Positions 44,523 through 53,580 of a stretch of 64,000 bases of DNA are shown here, piece by piece. Position numbers and translations under genes: made by a program. The notes under the pieces are model-generated. The model had not been told where the DNA came from. It made no database searches and saw nothing but the letters and a program-made list of their open reading frames with translations. The DNA is from Arthrobacter agilis (GTDB lineage Bacteria; Actinomycetota; Actinomycetes; Actinomycetales; Micrococcaceae). Location: NCBI RefSeq assembly GCF_030816075.1, contig NZ_JAUSXO010000001.1, positions 3,720,001-3,784,000 on the forward strand. Reading direction: 5' to 3'. Every line of letters starts with the position of its first letter. Within the stretch, counting starts at the first letter, position 1.

Positions 44523-46499
44523 GTGGAGAACCAGGAGGCAAGGCGCGTGGCCGTCATCGGAGGCGGACCCCGTGGCACCTCCGTGGTGGAGCGGCTGATC
44601 GCGCAGCATCGTGACCTGGGGCCGGGGGCTCCCGCCCTCGCCCTGCACGTGATCGAGCCCTACGAGCCCGGTCCGGGACACGTCTGGCAGACCGGCCAGT
44701 CGCGGCTGTTCCTCATGAACACGCCCTGCCTGTACCCGACGGTCGTCCCCGCCGGCCCGGCCGCCGCGGACGTCGCCGCCTCGCCCGGCGGTATCTCCTT
44801 CGACGCGTGGCGGACGCGCGTCAATGACGGCCTGGTTCCCGGACTGGGCGACGACGACCTCGCCGAATGCGCCCGCCTGGCCTCACGGGACTTCCCGAGC
44901 CGGGCGCTCTACGGCCGGTATCTCGCCTGGATCTTCGCGGAGGTCGTGCGCCAGGCCCCGGACGGGGTCACCGTCGTCCACCACCGCAAGGAGGCCGTCG
45001 GGCTCCGGCGGCTCGAGGACGCCGCGGAGGACGACCTCCAGGACGACGACGAACCCTGGTCCGCCGGCGGGTGGCGCATCCTCCTCGACGACGGCTCGCG
45101 GCTCCATGCCGACGACGTCGTCCTGGCGCTGGGGCACCTGGCGGCCACCCTCACGCCGGAGCAGGAGAGACTGCAGGACGTCGCGGCACGCCACGGGCTC
45201 CAGTACTGGCCGCCTGCCGTCCCCGCCGATGTCGCCTGGGCCCGCCTCCCCGCACGGAAGACCGTCCTGGTCCGCGGGCTCGGGCTCAACTTCTTCGATG
45301 CCATGATCCAGCTGACCGAGGGCCGCGGGGGGACGTTCTCGCCCATGGACGGGGGACGGCTCGACTACGCCCCGTCCGGCCGGGAACCCCGGATCGTCGC
45401 GGCCTCCCGCCGCGGGGTGCCGTACCGGGCCAAGGCGTCCCTCGACACCTACATCCCCCGCACCGTCACGCTGCGCTTCTGCACGCCGGCCCGGGTCCTC
45501 GCGTTCCGGCAGTCAGGGGTGCAACCCGGCTTCGACCACGACCTGTGGCCGCTGCTGCACCGCGACGTGCTGTGGGCGTACTACACGACGCTCTGCCGCC
45601 CCACCGGCCGCGCACCTGCGGCACCCGAGGCCTTCCTCGCCGGACTGGACACCGCGTTGGGCCTGGAGGGCCCGGCCTGGGAGGCCGCGGCCGGGGACGC
45701 CGTCGCCCGCGCGGTCCCCGCCGACCTCCGGCTCGACGTCGAAGCCCTCGCGCAGCCGTTCGCGCGGCGACGCTTCGCGGACGGCGAGGAGTACGCGGCG
45801 GCCGTCCTCGCCTACCTCGACGCCGACGCCGCGGGCTCCGCGGACGGCGAGGACGACCCCCTGAAGATGGCGATCGGCGCGATGAACGCCGGGAGGTCGG
45901 TCATCAAGCAGGCCGTGGCGGACGGCGGGATCTCGGACTCGTCGTGGAACGCCGAGCTCCGCGGATGGTTCGAGCCGCTCGTCGAAGGCCTCGCGAGCGG
46001 ACCGCCGCCGGTGCGGATCGCGCAGCTCGCCGCGCTCGTGCGCGCCGGGATCGTGCGGTTCGTGGGACCGAATCCGAGCTTCGGCTTCGACCAGGACGAG
46101 GGGCTCTTCCGCGCGACCTCCCCCTGGGTGCATGGCGACTCGTTCACGGCGCGCTACCTCGTGGAGGCCATGATGCCCGCGAACCGGGTGACCACGAGCC
46201 TGTCCCCGCTCATGCGGACCCTCCTCGAGGACGGCACGGTCCGCCCACGGACCCTCATGGGGGAGGACGGCGTGCCGGTGACCGCTGCCGGGCTGGACGT
46301 CACGCTGCCGCCCTACCGCGCCGTCGACAGCACCGGCACGGCCCAGGACGACCTGTTCGTGATCGGCCTCCAGCTGTCCTCGGTCCAGTGGGGGACGGCC
46401 ATCGCGGCCGAGGCCGGGGCCCCGCTGGAAGCGGGCGGCCGGACCCTGCTCGACGCCGACCTGATTGCCGCAGCCCTCCTGGAGCGAGCAGCGAACTAG
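44523..46499 (+). CDS. FAD/NAD(P)-binding protein (NAD_binding_9-type)
   Basis: 658 residues. The N-terminal VAVIGGGPRGTSVVERL is a dinucleotide fold, and RLFLMNTPC, LYGRYLAWIF and DDVVLALGH fit the FAD/NAD(P)-binding family pfam13454. The substrate is unknown; members often lie near siderophore or amino-acid genes, none of which is here. The GTG start has TAGGCT exactly 6 bases upstream (leaderless). It is followed by a 17-base stem terminator. Confidence 0.83.
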   Translation: MENQEARRVAVIGGGPRGTSVVERLIAQHRDLGPGAPALALHVIEPYEPGPGHVWQTGQSRLFLMNTPCLYPTVVPAGPAAADVAASPGGISFDAWRTRVNDGLVPGLGDDDLAECARLASRDFPSRALYGRYLAWIFAEVVRQAPDGVTVVHHRKEAVGLRRLEDAAEDDLQDDDEPWSAGGWRILLDDGSRLHADDVVLALGHLAATLTPEQERLQDVAARHGLQYWPPAVPADVAWARLPARKTVLVRGLGLNFFDAMIQLTEGRGGTFSPMDGGRLDYAPSGREPRIVAASRRGVPYRAKASLDTYIPRTVTLRFCTPARVLAFRQSGVQPGFDHDLWPLLHRDVLWAYYTTLCRPTGRAPAAPEAFLAGLDTALGLEGPAWEAAAGDAVARAVPADLRLDVEALAQPFARRRFADGEEYAAAVLAYLDADAAGSADGEDDPLKMAIGAMNAGRSVIKQAVADGGISDSSWNAELRGWFEPLVEGLASGPPPVRIAQLAALVRAGIVRFVGPNPSFGFDQDEGLFRATSPWVHGDSFTARYLVEAMMPANRVTTSLSPLMRTLLEDGTVRPRTLMGEDGVPVTAAGLDVTLPPYRAVDSTGTAQDDLFVIGLQLSSVQWGTAIAAEAGAPLEAGGRTLLDADLIAAALLERAAN

Positions 46500-46541
46500 G
46501 CACTGCGGGCCGTCGCGCATCACAGGCGGCAGGCCGGACGC

Positions 46542-46581
46542 AGAGAAGGGGTTGGACCTTGACGGGTCCAACCCCTTCTCT
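46542..46581. terminator. Strong bidirectional terminator
   Basis: A perfect 17-base stem (46542-46558 with 46565-46581) and a 6-base loop between the FAD-binding gene and the nuclease gene. Confidence 0.9.
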
Positions 46582-46590
46582 ATGGAGGGG

Positions 46591-46620
46591 ATGACCGGGT
46601 CAGCGGACCGACCCGGTCAT
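46591..46620. terminator. Second hairpin, 3' of the nuclease gene
   Basis: ATGACCGGGTC (46591-46601) pairs with 46610-46620, an 11-base stem, 4 bases past the nuclease stop codon. Confidence 0.65.
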
Positions 46621-46624
46621 CGTG

Positions 46625-49600
46625 TCAGGGCCTGCACCCCCCGTTCGCACCTTCGTACGCGTCCAGCCGCTGGATGAAAGCGGCCATGGCGTCGCGTGCG
46701 ACGGGTACCACCGGTCGGTAGGTGCCGTCCGGCCAGCCGGTGCTGATGCCGGACTTCTTCATCCACGCGATCTCGCGTGCGAACTGCAGGTTCGCGGGAA
46801 CGTCGGTGAAGGAGGAGGTCGTGGGGTTCGGGTAGTCCGCAGCTTGGGCGATATTGCAGTAGTCGCCGGCAAAGCGGTTCATGAACGCCGCCATCGCGTC
46901 GCGGTTCACGGGGGTGACGGGACGGAACGTACCGTCACTGAAGCCGGTGGTGATACCGGTTTCCGCGAGCCACGACATTTCCTTGTAGAACTGGACATCC
47001 GGGGAGATGTCCTTGAAGGGCGAGACCTTCGGCGCCGTGTACTCGGGTTCCCCCGCCAGGCGATAGAGGAAAGCTGCCATGGCGTCGCGGTTGATGGCAC
47101 CCAGCGGCTTGTAGGTGCCGTCCGAGTAGCCCTCGGCGAGTCCGCGGTTCGCCAACCACTTGATGGCATCTTCGTGGAGGTTGCCTTGGATGTCGGAGAA
47201 GACCACGCCGGCCTCCACGGTGACCGGCAGGGTCACCGTCGTCGCGCTCGGTGCGGCCGTCAGGACGATCCGCCCCTGGCCGCTCGCCGTCGCCGGGACC
47301 GTGAGGTTCACGGTGGCGCTACCGCCCGCGACCGGGACGGACCCGAGCTGCGTGGTGGTGCCGTTCGCGGCCACGAAGCTCGCGGCCAGCGTGGTGTTCA
47401 CGGGACTGCCGAGCGAGGTGAGGTCCAGCTTCGACACCGTGAAGGAGACGGCCGTGCCGGCCTTCACCGTGGTCGGCGCGCCCTGCACCTGCACGCTGCG
47501 TCGGTCGAACGACGGCGACAGCGGGCTGTTCGCCCGGATGTAGTCGATCCACGCGTCACGATCCACCAGCCCCGACTCGCGGGTGTCGGTGCCCTCACGG
47601 AAGGCCGTGAAGTTGTCGCCACCCTGGGCCAGGAAGCTGAAGGTACCGATGCGGTACCCCTTCGCCGGGTCGAGCGGTACGCCGTCGATCAGGACCGACG
47701 TGATCCGCGAACCGCGAGCGAGCGTGGGATCGTAGGTGACACTCACGTTGTCCGACAGGCCGAGGGCCAGGAAGGACCGCGAACTGCCGTCGGGCTGCCA
47801 CTGCTGCTCGAGCATCGCCTTGAACTGCGCACCGGTCAGGGTGGTGGTCCAGAGGTCGTTCACGAACGGCAGCACGGCGTTCGCCTCGGCGAACGTCACG
47901 ACGCCGTCGGGCGCGTAGTAGAGCTCGTTGCGGAGCCCGCCCGGGTTGACGACGCCGATCTGCGCTCCGCCGCGTTCGGCGGAGGAGAGGCTCGCCCGCA
48001 GGGAGTCGGCCACGAGGTTGCCCAGCGTCGACTCCGAGGTTCGGTCGTCACGGGTCGTGCCGGTGAAGGCGGACGTGATGTCCTTCGTGACGGATCCGAC
48101 GGGCTGGTTGCCGATGACCGCCGCCTGCGCAACGGCCGCGTCGACGATGGTCTTGACCTCGGCGACCCGCGGGAAGCCGGCCACGAGGGCCGCGTCGGCC
48201 TCCGTGGTGCGGGCGACGTTGCGGGCCGTGTAGGACTGGACGTCGCCGGTGGCCTTGTCGACGGTCAGCGTGATCTGGCCGATGAACTCGCCGTAGGAGC
48301 CGGTCTGCAGGACAGGCCGGGTCTTGCCCGCGATGCCCGGGACGGGGGCGTCCCACGCGTACTGCTTGTGCGTGTGGCCGGTGAAGATCGCGTCCACGAG
48401 GGGAGTGGTCTCCGTGACGACCTTCGCGAAGGCTCCGCCCGCGGCGATCTCCTGCTCGAGGGTCGACTTCTCGACGACGCCGTCGCCGGCGCCCTCGTGG
48501 TACTCGGCGACGATCACGTCGGCGAGGTCCTGGTCCTCGATCTCCTGCGCGACGCGGTTGACGGCCTCGACGGGGTCGCCGAAGTCGACGTTCGCGATGC
48601 CGCCGGGGCTGACGAGTGACGCGGTCTCCTCGGTGACGACGCCGATCACGGCGACGTCGACGCCGTCGACCGTGATGATGGAGTACTCATCGAGCGCGGG
48701 CTCGGTGGTCCCCTTGGTGTAGACGTTCGCGCCCAGGTACGGGAAGTCCGCCGTGTCGGAGACGCGGCCGGTCAGGTCCGCGAAGCCCTTGTCGAACTCG
48801 TGGTTGCCCACTGCCGAGGTCTTGAGCTCCAGGGCGTCCAGGACGTCGAGCGTCGGCTTGTCCTCCTGCAGCGAGGAGGCGAAGAGCGACGCGCCGATGT
48901 TGTCGCCGGCGGAGAGGAACGCCGTCTTGTCCTCACCGAACTCGGCGCGCAGCTGCTCGACGGTCCCCGCGAAGCGCACCGTGTTGGCGTCGATGCGTCC
49001 GTGGAAATCGTTGATGTTGAGCAGGTTGAGCTCCGCCGTGGTGTCGGCCGGTGCGAGGTCCATGCCGACGATCACGGGGTCGTGGTCGCTGGCGCGGTAG
49101 GGATCGGCGACGTAGTAGTCGGTGACGTTGTTGTTGAAGCGGCTGTACTCGAGGGCGACCGACTCGGCCGAGTTGATGTTCCACGTATCCACACCGGTGA
49201 CGGTGGCGTCCGCCGCGGGTGACGCGAGGATGTGGTCGAGGGATCCGCTGAGGCCCGAGAAGACGTAGGAGTACTTGCCGTCCTTCTTGCCCTGGTCGAC
49301 ATACCCGGCCTCGTAGAGGACCTGCATGGGGTCCTCCATCGTGTAGGCGTTGAAGTCGCCGGTCAGGAAGACCTTGTCGGTCTTCGCCGCCGTCTTCATC
49401 GAGTCGGCGAAGGTCACGAGGGCCTGTGCCTGGGCGACGCGCGCGGCGTTCCAGGCGCCCTGGCCGTCACCGGTGTCGGCGTTGCCGCCGGAGCTCGGGC
49501 CGGAGCCCTTGGACTTGAGGTGGTTGACGATCGCGAGGAAGGTCTCCGCGTCGCTGCCGCCGACCGGCTTGAAGGCCTGCGCGAGGGGCTTGCGGGCGTT

Positions 49601-51574
49601 CGAGAACACCACGTTGTCGTTGAGGATGACCGACTCGCCGACGGGTTCCGCGACGGCCTTCTTGTAGATCAGTGCGGTGCGGATGAAGTCCTCGTCGGCG
49701 AGGGCGGGGACGGCCGCGGGGGAGCGGACGTAGTCCCAGGTGCCGGGGGCCTTCTCGTTCAGCGCCTCGACGAGGGTCGCGAGGGCGAAGTCGCGGTCCT
49801 TGCCGAACTTGGCGGAGTTCTCGACCTCCATGAGGGTGACGACGTCGGCGCCGAGGCCGTTGATCGCGGCGACGATCTTCGCTTCCTGGCGCTCGAGGTT
49901 CTCCTTGTTCGCGGCGCCGCGGGAGTCGCAGCCGCCGTCGACGGTGATCGGGTTGCCCGCGCGGTCCGTGAAGTACTTGCACCCGGCGAGTTCCTCACCG
50001 GTGGTGGGGAAGTAGTTCAGCACGTTGAAGGAGGCGATCTTCAGGTTGCCGCCGACCGGCTGGGGCGCGGCCGGGCGCTCACCGGCGAACTGCACGGGCT
50101 GTGCGTCGGGGCTCGCGCCGTTCAGCTCGGCGAGCGGCTGGAACTTCCAGGTGCTGTTGCGGTAGTCGAGGACCACCGGGGAGGTGAACGCCGCGCTGGA
50201 GCCCACGCGGACCGGCTGGGACGCCGTGAGGTACGGGAGCACCTTGCCGCGGTTGGCCTGGGCGAAGAAGTTGGTCGTGGCGCCGTCGTCGAGCCGGATG
50301 CTCCGCGCCGCGTTGTCGGCGATGACGGCCGCGTTCTCCGGGGTGCCCGGACGCGCGACGTCGGTGGGCTGGAGGAGGCGCTCGGTGCCGGCTGCGAGGG
50401 TGACCTCGCCGTACTGGTTGAGCGTGAAGTTGTCGGCGACCGTGTAGGCGCCGGAGGGCTGGAAGAGCATGCCCTCGACGGCTTCACGTGCGGCGTCGGT
50501 GGCGGGCAGCGCGATGGCGGAGGCCTTGGGCTCCTCGGCAGCCTCGGTGAGCTTCGTGGTGCCGCCGGCGGGGACGGTGAGCTGGGTCAGGTTGAAGAAC
50601 TCCCCGGCGGTGCCGGTGACCTCCACGTAGTCACCCACGGCGACGGATGCGACGGAGTCGGGGGAGAAGACGAAGATGGCGTCCGACGCGGTCTGGTCGG
50701 CTGCCGCCGAGCTGCCCGCGGTCTGGAGGTAGAAGCCGGCGAATCCACCCGTGGGGTATGCCGCGGTGACCTTGCCGCGCGTGGTGACCGTCTGGCCGGA
50801 CAGCGGCGTGGCGGACCCGGTGCCCTGGATGTCACGGATGGGGACGACAGCGCCCGGCGTCGGAGGGACCGTCGGGGTCGGGGTGGGCGTCGGTGTCGGC
50901 GTCGGGGTGGAGCCGGAGGACGCGCTGTTCATCGGCGTCGTGTCCTGCAGCGTGAAGTCGGCACCGTTGTCGTCCGTGTCGGCGAAGCCGGTGCGGTTGG
51001 CGGACTTCGTGCTTCCGGCGCCGGGTGTCGGTGCGGCCGTTCCTTCGAACGCGTTGGCCGAGCCGTAGCCCAGGGCATCGACGACGCCGGGCGTACCGAC
51101 GATGCTGCCGATACGGAGGGCGCCGACGGTCGCGGCCTGATCGGACAGCACGAGGACTCCGCCCGCGGCGCCGGGGTTGAGGCCCGTCGCGAGGTCGGGG
51201 GTGGGCAGGGCGGACCCGGCCGTGCCGTTGGAGCCACCCTGGATCAGGAAGTAGCCCTTGGCCGGGATGGTGCCGCGGAGGGCGGTCGCGGCGGGTGTCG
51301 CGGAGGATCCCGGGGCACGGTACTGCAGCGACCAGCCGTCGAGGCTCACCGGTGCATCGGTGGGGTTGTAGAGCTCCACGTACTTGTTGGTGAACGGCGT
51401 CCCCGCCGAGCCACCCGACAGATAGGCCTCATTGATGATGACGCCGGTTCCCGCGGCGGACGCCGTTGCCGGTGGTGTCTCCACGGCATTGGCCGGCAGT
51501 GCGATCATCGGTGAGGCGATCAGCCCCACCGACAGCGCCGCACCGAGCGCTCCCTTCCATGACGAATAAACCAT
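46625..51574 (-). CDS. Giant secreted ExeM/NucH-type nuclease and 5'-nucleotidase with S-layer-homology domains
   Basis: 1649 residues. After a signal peptide ending PANAVE the order is: lamin-tail domain (about 40-160), Thr-Pro linker near 225-240, OB-like region (245-340), endonuclease/exonuclease/phosphatase domain (about 510-842; KIASFNVLNYF, TLMEVENSAKF, LTGDFNAY, SDHDPVIVG). A metallophosphatase follows (about 850-1130; INDFHGRID, GNHEFDKGF, FTGHTHKQY), then a 5'-nucleotidase C-terminal domain (about 1150-1340), an Ig-like spacer, and three SLH repeats (about 1458-1649). It would degrade extracellular DNA to nucleotides and then strip phosphate, while the SLH repeats bind the cell wall. 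AAGGAG precedes the ATG at 51574. Confidence 0.93.
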   Translation of the reverse strand: MVYSSWKGALGAALSVGLIASPMIALPANAVETPPATASAAGTGVIINEAYLSGGSAGTPFTNKYVELYNPTDAPVSLDGWSLQYRAPGSSATPAATALRGTIPAKGYFLIQGGSNGTAGSALPTPDLATGLNPGAAGGVLVLSDQAATVGALRIGSIVGTPGVVDALGYGSANAFEGTAAPTPGAGSTKSANRTGFADTDDNGADFTLQDTTPMNSASSGSTPTPTPTPTPTPTVPPTPGAVVPIRDIQGTGSATPLSGQTVTTRGKVTAAYPTGGFAGFYLQTAGSSAAADQTASDAIFVFSPDSVASVAVGDYVEVTGTAGEFFNLTQLTVPAGGTTKLTEAAEEPKASAIALPATDAAREAVEGMLFQPSGAYTVADNFTLNQYGEVTLAAGTERLLQPTDVARPGTPENAAVIADNAARSIRLDDGATTNFFAQANRGKVLPYLTASQPVRVGSSAAFTSPVVLDYRNSTWKFQPLAELNGASPDAQPVQFAGERPAAPQPVGGNLKIASFNVLNYFPTTGEELAGCKYFTDRAGNPITVDGGCDSRGAANKENLERQEAKIVAAINGLGADVVTLMEVENSAKFGKDRDFALATLVEALNEKAPGTWDYVRSPAAVPALADEDFIRTALIYKKAVAEPVGESVILNDNVVFSNARKPLAQAFKPVGGSDAETFLAIVNHLKSKGSGPSSGGNADTGDGQGAWNAARVAQAQALVTFADSMKTAAKTDKVFLTGDFNAYTMEDPMQVLYEAGYVDQGKKDGKYSYVFSGLSGSLDHILASPAADATVTGVDTWNINSAESVALEYSRFNNNVTDYYVADPYRASDHDPVIVGMDLAPADTTAELNLLNINDFHGRIDANTVRFAGTVEQLRAEFGEDKTAFLSAGDNIGASLFASSLQEDKPTLDVLDALELKTSAVGNHEFDKGFADLTGRVSDTADFPYLGANVYTKGTTEPALDEYSIITVDGVDVAVIGVVTEETASLVSPGGIANVDFGDPVEAVNRVAQEIEDQDLADVIVAEYHEGAGDGVVEKSTLEQEIAAGGAFAKVVTETTPLVDAIFTGHTHKQYAWDAPVPGIAGKTRPVLQTGSYGEFIGQITLTVDKATGDVQSYTARNVARTTEADAALVAGFPRVAEVKTIVDAAVAQAAVIGNQPVGSVTKDITSAFTGTTRDDRTSESTLGNLVADSLRASLSSAERGGAQIGVVNPGGLRNELYYAPDGVVTFAEANAVLPFVNDLWTTTLTGAQFKAMLEQQWQPDGSSRSFLALGLSDNVSVTYDPTLARGSRITSVLIDGVPLDPAKGYRIGTFSFLAQGGDNFTAFREGTDTRESGLVDRDAWIDYIRANSPLSPSFDRRSVQVQGAPTTVKAGTAVSFTVSKLDLTSLGSPVNTTLAASFVAANGTTTQLGSVPVAGGSATVNLTVPATASGQGRIVLTAAPSATTVTLPVTVEAGVVFSDIQGNLHEDAIKWLANRGLAEGYSDGTYKPLGAINRDAMAAFLYRLAGEPEYTAPKVSPFKDISPDVQFYKEMSWLAETGITTGFSDGTFRPVTPVNRDAMAAFMNRFAGDYCNIAQAADYPNPTTSSFTDVPANLQFAREIAWMKKSGISTGWPDGTYRPVVPVARDAMAAFIQRLDAYEGANGGCRP

Positions 51575-51616
51575 TCGTTCGTTCTTCTCCTTGACGATGG
51601 CCGCGAAGCGGCCGCG

Positions 51617-51622
51617 AGTGTA
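51617..51622 (-). promoter_or_regulatory. Possible -10 of the nuclease gene
   Basis: On the minus strand TACACT at 51622-51617, 42 bases before the start codon. No clear -35. Confidence 0.3.
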
Positions 51623-51717
51623 GCCCGCCGACCCGTCGATGGGTGAGCGTGTTCGGCATGAGCACCTTATGTGACGCAGGTGACATTCCATCCCCAGTGG
51701 TAGCCAACCAGAACATC

Positions 51718-51739
51718 GTTAACTCCCGGTTACCAAAAC
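51718..51739 (+). promoter_or_regulatory. Tandem 11-base repeats resembling a PhoP (PHO) box
   Basis: GTTAACTCCCG (51718-51728) is followed directly by GTTACCAAAAC (51729-51739). Actinomycete PHO boxes are tandem 11-base units beginning GTTCACC; the match is partial. It is about 145 bases upstream of the phosphate-releasing nuclease gene. Confidence 0.35.
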
Positions 51740-51794
51740 ACCAGTGGCTACGGAAGATTCGGGGCTCTTGGCTGCTTTTTGTGGACGTCCTGCG

Positions 51795-52307
51795 TTACCG
51801 GCGGGCGTCCCGGAGTGTCCCTGTCACCGGTTTCTCGCCCTGCTCCGCGACGAAGCAGACGATCTCGCGGTCGTCCGCCGCGGTCCAGCTGTCCTCGACC
51901 GGGTAGAAGTAGAGCAGTTCCAGGACCGAGGCGTCGTACTCGAGGCCCACGTAGGTGGCGAACTCCGGCGCGCAGAACTCGCTCGCGGCGGTGTTGGCCG
52001 CAGGCACGCCCGGGTAGTCGCCGTCGGGCATGTCGGTGCGGGCGAACAGCTCGAAGACGTGCGGCTCGTCGCACGGCAGCACGATGATGTCCGAGACGTC
52101 CTCCGTCCCGGGGTCGTTGATGCAGTCGCCCACCTGGAGGGAGAAGGCATCGGTGCGCGCCTCGGCGGTCACGGCGCCGTCCGCGCCGCGTTCCGGACCG
52201 GGTGAGCCGAAGACGCTGCACCCGGGGACGAGCGCGAGCAGGCCGATCACGGCCAGGGCCGCCGTCCCGCGGCGCGGCCCGGTCCTCGTGTGTTGTCCAG
52301 TACGCAT
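51795..52307 (-). CDS. Septum-formation-family lipoprotein
   Basis: About 170 residues. An N-terminal signal peptide with a lipobox (ALVPGC near residue 30) predicts membrane anchoring. The mature part carries QVGDCINDP and the LPCDEPHVFELFARTDMPDGDYPG motif of the Septum_form family (pfam13845), whose members act in actinobacterial cell division or envelope stress. The start is uncertain: ATG 52307 is used, GTG 52328 is possible. It lies between the nuclease gene and tRNA-Ser(TGA). Confidence 0.8.
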   Translation of the reverse strand: MRTGQHTRTGPRRGTAALAVIGLLALVPGCSVFGSPGPERGADGAVTAEARTDAFSLQVGDCINDPGTEDVSDIIVLPCDEPHVFELFARTDMPDGDYPGVPAANTAASEFCAPEFATYVGLEYDASVLELLYFYPVEDSWTAADDREIVCFVAEQGEKPVTGTLRDARR

Positions 52308-52424
52308 GGAGACCCCGTCATCGGCCACGGCGGGCGTGGCACGGCTGTTGCTTCTCGGGACAGTACCGCACTTCGGACCGCGGGCACATGCCCGCGGAGG
52401 TCAGGCGAGCGCCGGGGACAGAAA

Positions 52425-52455
52425 AGGAGAGGCCCCGCAGTGCGGGGCCTCTCCT
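52425..52455. terminator. Terminator downstream of tRNA-Ser(TGA)
   Basis: A perfect 14-base stem (52425-52438 with 52442-52455) with a 3-base loop. Confidence 0.85.
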
Positions 52456-52459
52456 GGAG

Positions 52460-52547
52460 CGGAAGGTAAGGGATTCGAACCCTTGAGACGGGGTGACCGC
52501 CCACTGGTTTTCAAGACCAGCTCCTTCGGCCGCTCGGACAACCTTCC
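52460..52547 (-). tRNA. tRNA-Ser(TGA)
   Basis: Class-II tRNA. Acceptor GGAAGGT pairs with ACCTTCC. Anticodon loop CTTGAAA gives TGA for UCA and related codons. Long variable arm and TTCGAAT T-loop present; CCA not encoded. Confidence 0.96.
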
Positions 52548-52605
52548 GCCGCTAGTCTTTCATGAAGGGCTGGCGACGCCCAAATACCTGGAACCGGAGG
52601 CCGGC

Positions 52606-53580
52606 ATGCGTGCAGTGATGATCGAGGGTGCCGGCGGGCCGGAGGTCCTCGCGGTGCGGGACGTCCCCGACCCCGTCCTGCAGGCGGGCGAGGTGCTCAT
52701 CGACGTCGCCGCCGCCGGCCTGAACCGGGCGGACGTCCAGCAGCGCCGCGGCCTCTACCCGCCGCCCCGGGGTGCGTCGTCGGTGCCGGGCCTCGAGGTG
52801 TCCGGCCGCATCGCGGAGGCGGGGGATTCCGCCTTCGCGGTGGGCGACGCCGTCGTCGCCCTGCTGGCCGGCGGAGGCTACGCGGAGCGGGTCGCCGTCC
52901 CGGCCGGGCAGGTGGTCCCGGCGCCGGACGGCGTGGACCTCGTCGAGGCGGCCGGCCTTCCCGAGACCGCCGCGACCGTGTGGTCGAACCTCGTCCTGCA
53001 GGCGGGCCTGGCCGCGGGGGACGACGTCCTGATCCACGGTGCCTCCGGCGGGATCGGCGTGATGGCCGTCCAGGTGAGCCTCGCCCTCGGCGCGGTACCC
53101 CACGTGACCGCGGGGTCGGCCGCGAAGCTCGACATCGCCCGCTCGCTCGGCGTGCGCACGCTCATCGACTACCACGAGCAGGACTTCGTCGAGGAACTCA
53201 GGGCGGCGACGAACGGCCGGGGCGCGGACGTCATCCTCGACGTCGTCGGCGCGAAGTACCTCGCACGGAACGTCGCATCCCTCGCGACCGGCGGCCGGCT
53301 CGTGGTCATCGGACTGCAGGGCGGTGCGACGGCGGAGCTCGACCTCGGGATGCTCATGGGCAAGCGGGCGAGCGTGGCCGGCACGACGCTGCGGGCCCGC
53401 CCCGTGGCGGAGAAGGCGGCCATCATGCAGGCGGTCCGCGACAGCGTGTGGCCGCTGGTTGCCACGGGGGCGGTGAAGCCATTCGTCGGCCGGACCTTCC
53501 CGCTCGCCCGGGTGGCCGAGGCGCACACCTACTTCGACTCCGGGGAACATACCGGCAAGGTCCTGCTCGTGATGGGCTAG
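52606..53580 (+). CDS. NAD(P)H:quinone oxidoreductase
   Basis: 324 residues, MDR superfamily, zeta-crystallin/PIG3-like. GLNRADVQQRRGLYPPP and VPGLEVSGRI are in the N-terminal domain. VLIHGASGGIGVMAVQVSLALGAVP is in the Rossmann domain near 142-166, with AGTTLRARPVAEKAAI typical of the TP53I3 subgroup. It reduces quinones with NADPH. GGAGG precedes the ATG at 52606. The stop overlaps the convergent FUSC gene stop (4 bases). A more distant paralogue lies at 6.0 kb. Confidence 0.92.
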   Translation: MRAVMIEGAGGPEVLAVRDVPDPVLQAGEVLIDVAAAGLNRADVQQRRGLYPPPRGASSVPGLEVSGRIAEAGDSAFAVGDAVVALLAGGGYAERVAVPAGQVVPAPDGVDLVEAAGLPETAATVWSNLVLQAGLAAGDDVLIHGASGGIGVMAVQVSLALGAVPHVTAGSAAKLDIARSLGVRTLIDYHEQDFVEELRAATNGRGADVILDVVGAKYLARNVASLATGGRLVVIGLQGGATAELDLGMLMGKRASVAGTTLRARPVAEKAAIMQAVRDSVWPLVATGAVKPFVGRTFPLARVAEAHTYFDSGEHTGKVLLVMG

